Assembly (NCBI RefSeq): GCF_018324685.1
Contig: NZ_AP023354.1
Span: 5,828,001 to 5,892,000, forward strand
Length of the DNA stretch: 64,000 nucleotides
DNA from: Actinocatenispora sera
GTDB taxonomy: Bacteria; Actinomycetota; Actinomycetes; Mycobacteriales; Micromonosporaceae
Reading direction: 5' to 3'
In this document: piece after piece, positions 57,594-64,000 of the stretch
How positions within the stretch are numbered: position 1 is the first letter of the stretch
How the letters are laid out: each line of letters starts with the position of its first letter
Program-made: the position numbers and the translations under genes
Notes under the pieces: generated by a model
What the model saw: the letters and a program-made list of their open reading frames with translations, nothing else
Told to the model about the DNA's origin: nothing
The model's database searches: none

Positions 57594-58535
57594 ATGAACG
57601 AGCCAGACGAGCGGGCCACCGGCGACGCGGGTCGGCCGGACGAGCGGGCCATCGGCGACGCGGGTCGGCCGGACCCGGCGACCGAGGCGTTCCTGGCCCA
57701 TCGCAACCTGCTGTTCACCGTTGCCTACGAGATGCTCGGTTCGGCGACCGATGCCGAGGACGTGCTGCAGGAGACCTGGCTGCGCTGGATCGGCGTCGAC
57801 CTCGCACCGATCCGGGACCAGCGCGCCTACCTCGTCCGCATCACCACCCGGCAGGCGCTGACCCGGCTGCGGACGCTGCGCCGGCGCCGGGAGTCCTACA
57901 TCGGCCCGTGGCTGCCGGAGCCGTTGCTGACCACGCCGGACGTGGCCGAGGACGTCGAGCTGGCCGACAGCGTCTCGATGGCCATGCTGTTGGTACTGGA
58001 GACGCTCACGCCCACCGAGCGCGCGGTCTTCGTGCTGCGCGAGGTGTTCGACCTGTCGTACGACGAGATCGCCGCCGCGGTGGACCGCACGCCGGCGACG
58101 GTGCGCCAGATCGCCCACCGGGCCCGGGCCCACGTCGCGGCGCGCCGGCCGCGCGAGGTCGTCTCCGCCGCGCAGACCCGTGACGTACTGGAGGCCTTCC
58201 ACCGCGCGGTGCAGACCGGTGACCTGCAGCGGCTGCTCGAACTGCTCGCGCCGGACGTGGTGCTGCTGACCGACGGCGGCGGCGTGGTCCGCGCGGCACT
58301 GGCGCCGATCGTGGGCGCCGAGCGGGTCGTTCCAGTACTCGGCAACATCACCGGTACCGCGTCGCTGCGGGCGGCGCTGGTCAACGGTCACCCGGCGCTG
58401 CTCGTCCGGTTCGCCGACGGGACCGGGGCGGCGGTGGCGGTACGGGTCGACGGCGGCCGGGTCACCGGGCTCTACGCGGTCCGCAACCCGGAGAAGCTGG
58501 CGCATCTGGACCGCGCCGCGCCGCTGCACCGTTGA
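57594..58535 (+). CDS. ECF41-family sigma factor with SnoaL-like C-terminal domain (SigJ-like)
   Basis: The protein is 313 residues. Sigma region 2 (HRNLLFTVAYEMLGSATDAEDVLQETWLRW), region 4 (LTPTERAVFVLREVFDLSYDEIAAAVDRTPATVRQIAHRA, in part) and an NTF2-like tail are in order. Hallmarks of ECF41 are present: YIGPWLPEP in the linker, DGGG in the tail and NPEKL near the end. In this group the tail replaces an anti-sigma factor. The N-terminus has an 11-residue duplication. The partner AhpD-like gene is divergent. Confidence 0.93.
   Translation: MNEPDERATGDAGRPDERAIGDAGRPDPATEAFLAHRNLLFTVAYEMLGSATDAEDVLQETWLRWIGVDLAPIRDQRAYLVRITTRQALTRLRTLRRRRESYIGPWLPEPLLTTPDVAEDVELADSVSMAMLLVLETLTPTERAVFVLREVFDLSYDEIAAAVDRTPATVRQIAHRARAHVAARRPREVVSAAQTRDVLEAFHRAVQTGDLQRLLELLAPDVVLLTDGGGVVRAALAPIVGAERVVPVLGNITGTASLRAALVNGHPALLVRFADGTGAAVAVRVDGGRVTGLYAVRNPEKLAHLDRAAPLHR
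57606..57671 (+). repeat. In-frame 33-bp duplication at the ECF41 N-terminus
   Basis: Two 33-base units starting at 57606 and 57639 differ at a single base in the centre (ACC/ATC). They encode DERATGDAGRP and DERAIGDAGRP, ahead of a third truncated match (DPATE). The duplication lies before the sigma domain and would only lengthen a flexible start. Confidence 0.85.
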
Positions 58536-58613
58536 GCCGGTTCCGGTTCCGGTCGGCGAACGTCCGGTTTCGGTGCGACTCTGGGACCGACCGATCGACC
58601 CGACGGGGGCCTG

Positions 58614-59177
58614 ATGAGCGAGTACGAGGTCCGGACGCTGACACCGGACACCTGGGACGGGTTCGCCGCGCTGGTGGAGCGGCACAACGGCGTGTTCGGT
58701 GGCTGCTGGTGCACCTGGTTCCACACCATGCCGGCCGAGAAGGAACGCAGCTACGAGGCGAACCGGCTGCTCAAGAAGCGGCTGGTCGACCAGCGGCGGG
58801 CGCATGCGGCGCTGGTGTTCGACGGCGCCGAGGCGGTCGCGTGGTGCGAGTTCGGCAGCCCGGCCGAGTTGCCGAACATCCACCACCGCAAGCAGTACGA
58901 GGCGGAGCTGGACCTCACCCCCGACTACCGGATCACCTGCATCTTCGTGGACCGGCGGTACCGGCACCGGGGCCTGTCCGCGGTCGCGCTGGCCGGCGCG
59001 CTGGACCTGATCGCGGCGGTCGGCGGCGGCCTCGTCGAGGGGTACCCGCACGACAACGCCGGCCAGCGCAAGGCGGTGCTGTACAACGGGACCCGGGCGC
59101 TGTACGAGCGAGCCGGCTTCGATTACGTGCGCAGCAAGGGCATGGGCAACTGCGTCATGCGCCGCACCGTCGAGTGA
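58614..59177 (+). CDS. GNAT acetyltransferase with Cys-rich start
   Basis: The 187-residue protein has a GNAT fold with acetyl-CoA loop CIFVDRRYRHRGLSAVALAGAL and C-terminal NGTRALYERAGFDYVRSKG. The N-terminal GVFGGCWCTWFH stretch with two cysteines is typical of a GNAT subgroup of unknown substrate found across actinobacteria. ATG at 58614. Confidence 0.87.
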   Translation: MSEYEVRTLTPDTWDGFAALVERHNGVFGGCWCTWFHTMPAEKERSYEANRLLKKRLVDQRRAHAALVFDGAEAVAWCEFGSPAELPNIHHRKQYEAELDLTPDYRITCIFVDRRYRHRGLSAVALAGALDLIAAVGGGLVEGYPHDNAGQRKAVLYNGTRALYERAGFDYVRSKGMGNCVMRRTVE

Positions 59178-59220
59178 CCCGACATCCGGCTCCGGCGCGG
59201 GAAGTCGGACACCAGTCCGA

Positions 59221-59288
59221 CCTGGCCGCGACCGCTCTCGCGGACCGGATCGCTCCTGGCCGCGACGGCTCTCGCGGACCGGGTCGCC
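59221..59288. repeat. 34-bp tandem repeat, two copies
   Basis: CCTGGCCGCGAC(C/G)GCTCTC plus CGCGGACCGG(A/G)TCGC(T/C) occurs at 59221 and 59255. The CGCGGACCGGGTCG core recurs at 59340 inside the 3' end of the adjacent minus-strand gene, suggesting that the repeats descend from that gene end. Confidence 0.8.
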
Positions 59289-59331
59289 CCTGCCGGCGTC
59301 GAACGTCGGGAAGCGGGTCGAGCTGCCGGGG

Positions 59332-59613
59332 TCAGAAGTCGCGGACCGGGTCGATCTGCGGCGGTTCGTCGTCGGGCAGCTCGTAGTCGACGTCCTGCGG
59401 TGGCATCGGCAGGTTCGTCGCGCCGAACGGTGAGGAGGGCCCGGCATCGTCGGCGAGCAGTTCGCTGACCGGGCGGCCGACCGCCGCGTGCCCGGCCCGG
59501 CCCGTCTCGCCGGCTTCGGCGAACGCCGGATCCACTCCGTACGGGGCCGGCCGGTCGTCCCGGTCGTCCCGGTCGTGCCGACGTTCCGGCCGACCCTTCT
59601 CCGACTGCGCCAC
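59332..59613 (-). CDS. Small acidic, probably disordered protein
   Basis: The 93-residue protein is rich in Asp, Arg and Pro (RHDRDDRDDRPAP near the start; PPQDVDYELPDDEPPQIDP near the end). No fold, membrane segment or family is recognised. The GTG at 59613 is supported by GGAGGT seven bases upstream. It lies downstream of a long palindrome and may be a single-gene unit. Confidence 0.55.
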   Translation of the reverse strand: MAQSEKGRPERRHDRDDRDDRPAPYGVDPAFAEAGETGRAGHAAVGRPVSELLADDAGPSSPFGATNLPMPPQDVDYELPDDEPPQIDPVRDF

Positions 59614-59689
59614 TGCACTCACCTCCGCGCATGGAGCACTGCTACCTCCAGTCTCCCGCGCCCAGCCCATCCCGGGCCCACCTCGGCGA

Positions 59690-59752
59690 GGTTGATCATG
59701 GTGCGGTGCCCCGTGGTAGGCGCACATCTCCAGATTCCGACCATGATCAACC
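59690..59752. terminator. Long palindrome with GGTTGATCATGGT arms
   Basis: GGTTGATCATGGT (59690-59702) and ACCATGATCAACC (59740-59752) are perfect 13-base arms with a 37-base loop; GAGG and CCTC words just outside extend the symmetry. It shares GTTGATCA with the array at 22 kb. It could terminate transcription from the GNAT gene at 59791 or be a dispersed intergenic repeat. Confidence 0.65.
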
Positions 59753-59790
59753 CGCCTCGGGCCTGGACCACCGGGTCCAGGGCCGGCCGG

Positions 59791-60399
59791 TCAGGTGGCC
59801 GGTCGGGGTTCGCGCAGCATCGGGTAGAGGGCGGGCGCGTCGGGCCCGGGGCGGATGTCCGGACCAGCCGGCCGGTAGCCGAGCCGCCGGTAGAGCCGGG
59901 CCGAGCCGGCCGACGAGGCGATCAGGAACGCCGCGCTACCGGCCCGGTCCAGCTGTCGATGCCGGTGGTCCAGCAACGCCGCGCCCAGTCCGGCCCGCTG
60001 CCGCTCGGGCGTGACGCCGACGAAGCCGAGGTAGGCGTAGCCGGGTCGGTCCGGGTACGCGTCGTGCATCGCACGGTCCAGCGCGGCGAACCGGCCGACG
60101 TGCCGGCCGCACGCGCTGGCCAGCAACGCGTCGTAGTCGCCCGGTACCAGGTCCGGCTCACCGCCGTCGGCGGCGTACCAGAGGGCCGCGGCGCTGCCGG
60201 CGTCGGTGACGTCCACGGTGGCCGCGCCGGCCAGGGCATGGCGCGCGATGATCGCCCAGTACCGCGGGTAGATCTCGCGGCGCTGCGCCAGATCGGGTAC
60301 CAGCCAGTCGGCGAGGTCACCGAGCAGGAACGCGTCCGACAGCAGCCGGGTCAGGCGGTCGGCGTCGGCCCGACCGGCCGTCGCGATGGGCACGCTCAC
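59791..60399 (-). CDS. GNAT acetyltransferase
   Basis: The 202-residue protein has an N-terminal ADADRLTRLLSDAFLLGDLADW and the acetyl-CoA loop GVTPERQRAGLGAALLDHRH, then SARLYRRLGYRPAGP, as in puromycin-N-acetyltransferase-like GNATs. The substrate is unknown. Its GTG start overlaps the stop of the APC permease by four bases, so acetylation of a transported compound is conceivable. Confidence 0.85.
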   Translation of the reverse strand: MSVPIATAGRADADRLTRLLSDAFLLGDLADWLVPDLAQRREIYPRYWAIIARHALAGAATVDVTDAGSAAALWYAADGGEPDLVPGDYDALLASACGRHVGRFAALDRAMHDAYPDRPGYAYLGFVGVTPERQRAGLGAALLDHRHRQLDRAGSAAFLIASSAGSARLYRRLGYRPAGPDIRPGPDAPALYPMLREPRPAT

Positions 60400-61925
60400 C
60401 CGTCACCGCCGAGCACCACCGCCTCGCTGGTGGCCGCCGGGCTCGGCTCGGGTACCGCCGCCGGACCGGCGGTCAGGTGCCGCCCACCCTGCCCGATCCG
60501 ACCGTACGCGGTGCGGTTGGTCGCCCGCCGCAACAGCCCCCAGACGATCCCGAGCACCGCGACCGCGCCGATGCCGGCCGGCAGCGCCCTGGCCCAGAAC
60601 GAGCCGTTCGGGATGCCGACCAGGGTGCCGAAGTTGATGGTGGTGACGGCCGCGATCACGGCGAGGCCGAGAAACCCGAGCACCGGGGCGATCCGGGCCT
60701 GCCAGAGGTTCTCCGCGCGCCGCTTGCGGGCGAAGTAGACCAGGGCGGCGATGCAGCACAGCGTCATCAGCAGCAGCACGCCGTACCCGGCGAACACGGT
60801 ACCGCCGAAGAACAGCGCGGTCTCCGGGTCGGCGCCCTGCGAGACCATCACCACGATGATCCCGAGCACCAGCACGGACTGGGCGACGGCTCCGCCGGCC
60901 GGCGCGGCGGTGCGCGACCAGGTACGGCCGAACACGCCGGGCAGCACGCGGTCGCGGCCGAGTGCGAAGAAGTAGCGCGCGCCGGTGTTGGAGAAGCCGA
61001 TCGCGGCGGCGAGCAGCGAGGTGCACAGCAGGATCTGCGCGATCCGCAGACTCCAGCTCGGCACGTACGGCGAGACCAGGTGGAACAGGTACTGGTCGGC
61101 GTACTTGCCGGCGCCGGCGACGACGTTGCCCGGTCCGGCGGCGACGGTCATCGCCCAGGCGGACAGCGCGTAGATGGCGGCGGTGAACGCGAGCGCGCCG
61201 TACACGGCGATCCAGGGCGCGCCCTTCTTCGCCTCCTCGCTGTAGTTGTAGGAGTCCTCGAAGCCGACCAGGCCGGTCAGCGCGATGACCATGCCGACCA
61301 GCGCGGTGCCGCCGCCGCCGAACAGTTCCAGCGGGTTGAGGGCGGCGAGCGACACCGAGCCGTGCGGGTGCGCGATCTCGATGACGTCGAACACCAGGAT
61401 CGCCAGGATCTCGGCGACCAGCGCGACGGCGAGCATCCGGCCGGCCAGGTTGACCTTCAGCACGCCCAGCACGGTGATGACCACCAGCGCGGCGATCGCC
61501 ATCCACCAGGGCGAGATGTTCGGGCCGAACAGTTCGGCGATCTGCCGGCCGCCGGCGACCCCGAACCCGCCGAGCAGCCCGGCCTCCATCGCCGCGTACG
61601 ACACGACCGCGACCAGGCCGGCGGCGACGGCGGCGATGCGGCCGATGCCGGCGGCGATCGTGACGTACAGCGCGCCGGCGTTCGGGATCCGCCGGCCCAG
61701 CGCCACGTAACCGACGGCGAACCACCACAGGATCAGCGCCACCGCGAGGTACGCGATCGGGATGGAGGTCAGGCCGGTGACGGCCCAGCCGTTGGTCAGT
61801 CCGGCGCCGACCACGGTCAGCGGTGCGGCCAGCGCGACGACGTAGCCGCCGAGCGTGCCCCAGGACAGTCTGTTGCGGGCCAGGCGGTTGGTCACCGCGC
61901 TGGCCGGAAAGGCTTGCACAGCCAC
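60396..61925 (-). CDS. APC-superfamily amino acid/amine permease
   Basis: The 509-residue membrane protein has about 12-13 hydrophobic helices. An N-terminal LSWGTLGGYVVALAAPLTVV helix and the FEDSYNYSEEAKKGAPW loop in the middle are typical of the APC family. The substrate is probably an amino acid or polyamine. The GNAT gene downstream is translationally coupled; a GPP34-like gene lies 67 bases upstream on the same strand. Confidence 0.88.
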   Translation of the reverse strand: MAVQAFPASAVTNRLARNRLSWGTLGGYVVALAAPLTVVGAGLTNGWAVTGLTSIPIAYLAVALILWWFAVGYVALGRRIPNAGALYVTIAAGIGRIAAVAAGLVAVVSYAAMEAGLLGGFGVAGGRQIAELFGPNISPWWMAIAALVVITVLGVLKVNLAGRMLAVALVAEILAILVFDVIEIAHPHGSVSLAALNPLELFGGGGTALVGMVIALTGLVGFEDSYNYSEEAKKGAPWIAVYGALAFTAAIYALSAWAMTVAAGPGNVVAGAGKYADQYLFHLVSPYVPSWSLRIAQILLCTSLLAAAIGFSNTGARYFFALGRDRVLPGVFGRTWSRTAAPAGGAVAQSVLVLGIIVVMVSQGADPETALFFGGTVFAGYGVLLLMTLCCIAALVYFARKRRAENLWQARIAPVLGFLGLAVIAAVTTINFGTLVGIPNGSFWARALPAGIGAVAVLGIVWGLLRRATNRTAYGRIGQGGRHLTAGPAAVPEPSPAATSEAVVLGGDG

Positions 61926-61992
61926 GGGAAGGACCCTTTCGTGAGGGGGTGACGCCCCCGGCGCGGCGTCGCGGGTGCACCGGGGCCGTGGG

Positions 61993-62892
61993 TCAGTGCC
62001 GTCGGGTCACGACGGCCTGCAGTTCGCTCGCGGCGTCCAGGACCGACTGCAGGTCGGGGGTGAGCCGCAGATCGGTGGGCATCGGGAAGTGGTCGGAGAA
62101 CTCCCGACGGACCACGGCCATCAACCCGATCGCGTCGTAGAGCCCGAACAGCACCCGGTCCGCCTCGCCGACCGGCTCGCGGTCGCGCAGCTTGCGCGGC
62201 AACCGGGTCAGCGCGTTGACCGACGCGGTCGGCTCGACGTCGAGGAACACCTGCCGTCGACGCAGCCCGGACCGGCGCTGCTCCTCGACCACCAGCCGCG
62301 CCATCGCGAGCCGCTCGCCGACCATCCGGTACGCCCGGTCGGAGAGGTACTCGATGAACTCCACCACCGGCCGCCGCTGGTCCCGGGCGTCCTCGACGAT
62401 CTCCGACAGCACCCGGTAGCACAGCGGGTCGCGCGGCGGCGCCTCCAGGTAGAGCCGGTGGTCGGGGGCGAGTACCGGGGTCCCGGTCTCGGCCGCCGGG
62501 AACGTGCGCAGCAGCCGCTGCCGCCCGTGTACCGGGTCGTCCCGCCAGGTCAGCATCAGCTCGGCGACCAGCGCCGCGGCGCAGCCGATGTCGACCAGCC
62601 GGTGGTTGATGCGGGTGGCTCCGGTGAACGCGTCGGTCGCGCCGCGAAACAGTTCGTCGGCGATCGGCCGGACCCTGGCCCCGCCGGTGCCGGGTGCCGG
62701 TCGGTGGGCAGCGGACGGCGGGTACGCCGGGTCGGTGTGTGGCGCCCGCGGCGGCGCGGCGTGGGTCGGCGGGACGGCGCGCGGCGGTGGCTCGGCGCGC
62801 GGTGGGACCGGGGCCGACCGGGTCGATGGGGCAGCGTCGGGGTGCAGCTGCTCGTACCAACCGGTGTGGTTCGTCCGCCGTGGGTCGGTCAC
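61993..62892 (-). CDS. GPP34 (GOLPH3)-like protein with Pro-rich N-terminus
   Basis: The protein is 299 residues. The first ~75 are Pro/Ala/Arg-rich and probably disordered. The rest resembles the GPP34 fold: LVDIGCAAALVAELMLTW, DPLCYRVLSEIVED, VVEFIEYLSDRAYRMVGERLA, and a late DRVLFGLYDAIGL helix. GPP34 proteins bind phosphoinositides in eukaryotes and are widespread but uncharacterised in actinobacteria. The GTG at 62892 is the start. It is divergent from the XRE regulator. Confidence 0.65.
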   Translation of the reverse strand: MTDPRRTNHTGWYEQLHPDAAPSTRSAPVPPRAEPPPRAVPPTHAAPPRAPHTDPAYPPSAAHRPAPGTGGARVRPIADELFRGATDAFTGATRINHRLVDIGCAAALVAELMLTWRDDPVHGRQRLLRTFPAAETGTPVLAPDHRLYLEAPPRDPLCYRVLSEIVEDARDQRRPVVEFIEYLSDRAYRMVGERLAMARLVVEEQRRSGLRRRQVFLDVEPTASVNALTRLPRKLRDREPVGEADRVLFGLYDAIGLMAVVRREFSDHFPMPTDLRLTPDLQSVLDAASELQAVVTRRH

Positions 62893-63361
62893 CGGCGGCC
62901 TCGCGGGTGCGTCGCGGGTCGCGGACGTGGGTGCGGCATGGCTGGCTGCGTCCTATCCGCGGCGCGTCGGGCGGCGGGGTGAGAATCGGAACATATCGCT
63001 GCAGAAAGTGATGTACTGGTTGAACCTCACGCCGGCTCCACCTGGTAGGGACAAGGAAGACATATGTGCCAGCGCGGCACGCATGCAGTGAACACCACGC
63101 CGCCGGTTTTCACAAGGTAGCGGAATCGGTATCGCGTAACCGACCCGGCACCCCGATCATGACTGTTCGTGCTTGTCGCGGCGTGACTGGGGCCGCCACC
63201 CGTTGTGCAACATCCGAGTGACAAGTACCGCATCGCGCCGTTGCGGCCGCCTCCGCTGCCCCAGGTTCGGTCCGGCCACCTAATACACTCGGCCGAGCCA
63301 GACAGCCGGGCACGTTCCGCCGCGCTCCGGCACCATCGGAGCACAGCGCCAGGGGGGCACA
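62893..63361. other. Long divergent intergenic region
   Basis: These 469 bases separate the GPP34-like and XRE genes. No gene is supported. The part from 62985 to 63290 is less GC-rich than its surroundings, as promoter regions are. A TAATACACT (63281-63289) could be a -10 region for the XRE gene; no good -35 accompanies it. No dyad above chance was noted. Confidence 0.5.
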
Positions 63362-64000
63362 ATGCGTAATCGGTCGAGCCTCGACGCGGCGGCGGCCGAG
63401 AACGGCGAGTCGGTCGGCGCGGCGTGGGCCCGGCGCAAGGTCGGCAACCTGCTGCGAGAGTTGCGCGAGCAGGCCGGCGTCACCCAGGAGGACGCCGCCG
63501 AGTTCATCGAGCGCCACGTGACCACCCTGTACAAGATCGAGAACGGGCTGCCCGGGGTGAAGTTACGGCCCAAGGGCGACATCGACGGCCTGGTCGAGCT
63601 GTACGGGGCGGACGAGGCGACGCACCGCCGGCTCACCGAGCTGCTCGCACTGACCCGGCTGAAGGGCCCGTTCACCCGCTACCGCGACGTCGTGTCGCCG
63701 GAGTTCGACCTGTACCTGGGGTTGGAGGGCTCCGCGACCGAGCTGGTCAGCTACGAGCCGGACCTGGTGCCGGGTCTGCTGCAGACCGAGGCGTACGCGT
63801 CGGCCATCACCAGCCTGCCCGGTGGCGACGGCCGCAGCCGGCCGCCGACCGAGGTGGCGAAGCGGGTACGGCTCCGGCGCAGCCGGCAAAGCGTGCTGAC
63901 CCGCGCGACCGACCCGTTGCGGTTGGACGTGGTGCTCTCGGAGACCGTGCTGCGGCGGCCGGTCGGCGGCCCGCAGGTGCTCGCCGACCAGCTCACCCAC
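63362..64000 (+). CDS. XRE-family regulator with DUF5753 domain (3' truncated)
   Basis: The frame from ATG 63362 runs to the window end without a stop, at least 213 residues. A helix-turn-helix (NLLRELREQAGVTQEDAAEF, then LYKIENG) is followed by the DUF5753 domain (YEPDLVPGLLQTEAYA), the standard actinomycete architecture linked to development and antibiotic regulation. GGGGGG precedes the ATG. In actinomycetes these proteins usually pair with a small DUF397 protein, which would lie beyond the edge. Confidence 0.9.
   Translation, partial: MRNRSSLDAAAAENGESVGAAWARRKVGNLLRELREQAGVTQEDAAEFIERHVTTLYKIENGLPGVKLRPKGDIDGLVELYGADEATHRRLTELLALTRLKGPFTRYRDVVSPEFDLYLGLEGSATELVSYEPDLVPGLLQTEAYASAITSLPGGDGRSRPPTEVAKRVRLRRSRQSVLTRATDPLRLDVVLSETVLRRPVGGPQVLADQLTH

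Overview
The window is high-GC DNA with strong third-position G/C bias, many GTG starts, densely packed genes and 4-base ATGA/GTGA overlaps between neighbours. The gene content points to a filament-forming actinomycete: ectoine and trehalose osmolyte genes, an ECF41 sigma factor, an XRE/DUF5753 regulator, a GPP34-like protein, EttA, and a DivIVA/Scy-like coiled-coil protein. Micromonosporaceae is a plausible family, but this is inference and no marker gene was searched. There is no rRNA, CRISPR array, prophage, transposase or biosynthetic megasynthase. One tRNA (Arg, TCT) is present.

Layout. 0-14 kb is mixed housekeeping and accessory DNA: an HpnB-like glycosyltransferase, a secreted repeat protein, a TetR/SnoaL pair with a well-formed operator region, a secreted M1 peptidase, dodecin, LysR next to an MFS transporter, a virginiamycin-B-lyase-like propeller next to TetR, and an EttA plus two-thioesterase operon. 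14.2-25.4 kb looks like an osmolyte block: a sugar ABC importer (binding lipoprotein and two permeases, no ATPase), OtsA, an OtsB protein fused to a GH15 trehalase-type domain, then a convergent ectABCD operon behind an AT-rich promoter. 25.5-43 kb carries five cobalamin/siroheme genes in three clusters (CysG-type plus CobC; CobB; CobQ plus CbiB). Between and beside them lie SURF1, an ATP-dependent DNA ligase, a YdjM-like membrane protein, and site-2, M20 and M48 peptidases. 43-64 kb holds an SSB paralogue, LacI, GNAT enzymes, small regulators each beside a putative target (TetR/GNAT, ArsR/SRPBCC, ECF41/AhpD-like), the coiled-coil protein, methyltransferases, a Gre-like factor, a class II amidotransferase, a ChaA-type antiporter, a double-MerR regulator, an APC permease, and a truncated XRE regulator at the right edge.

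No completely unfamiliar multi-gene system stands out. The strongest points are: the OtsB-trehalase fusion preceded by two identical overlapping mini-ORFs; a CobB whose glutaminase cysteine is replaced by asparagine; a CobQ joined through a low-complexity linker to a uridine-kinase-like domain; a SURF1 tail with four SRLPED repeats; several readable operators and promoters; and a recurring pattern of short tandem duplications placed exactly at gene starts or ends.
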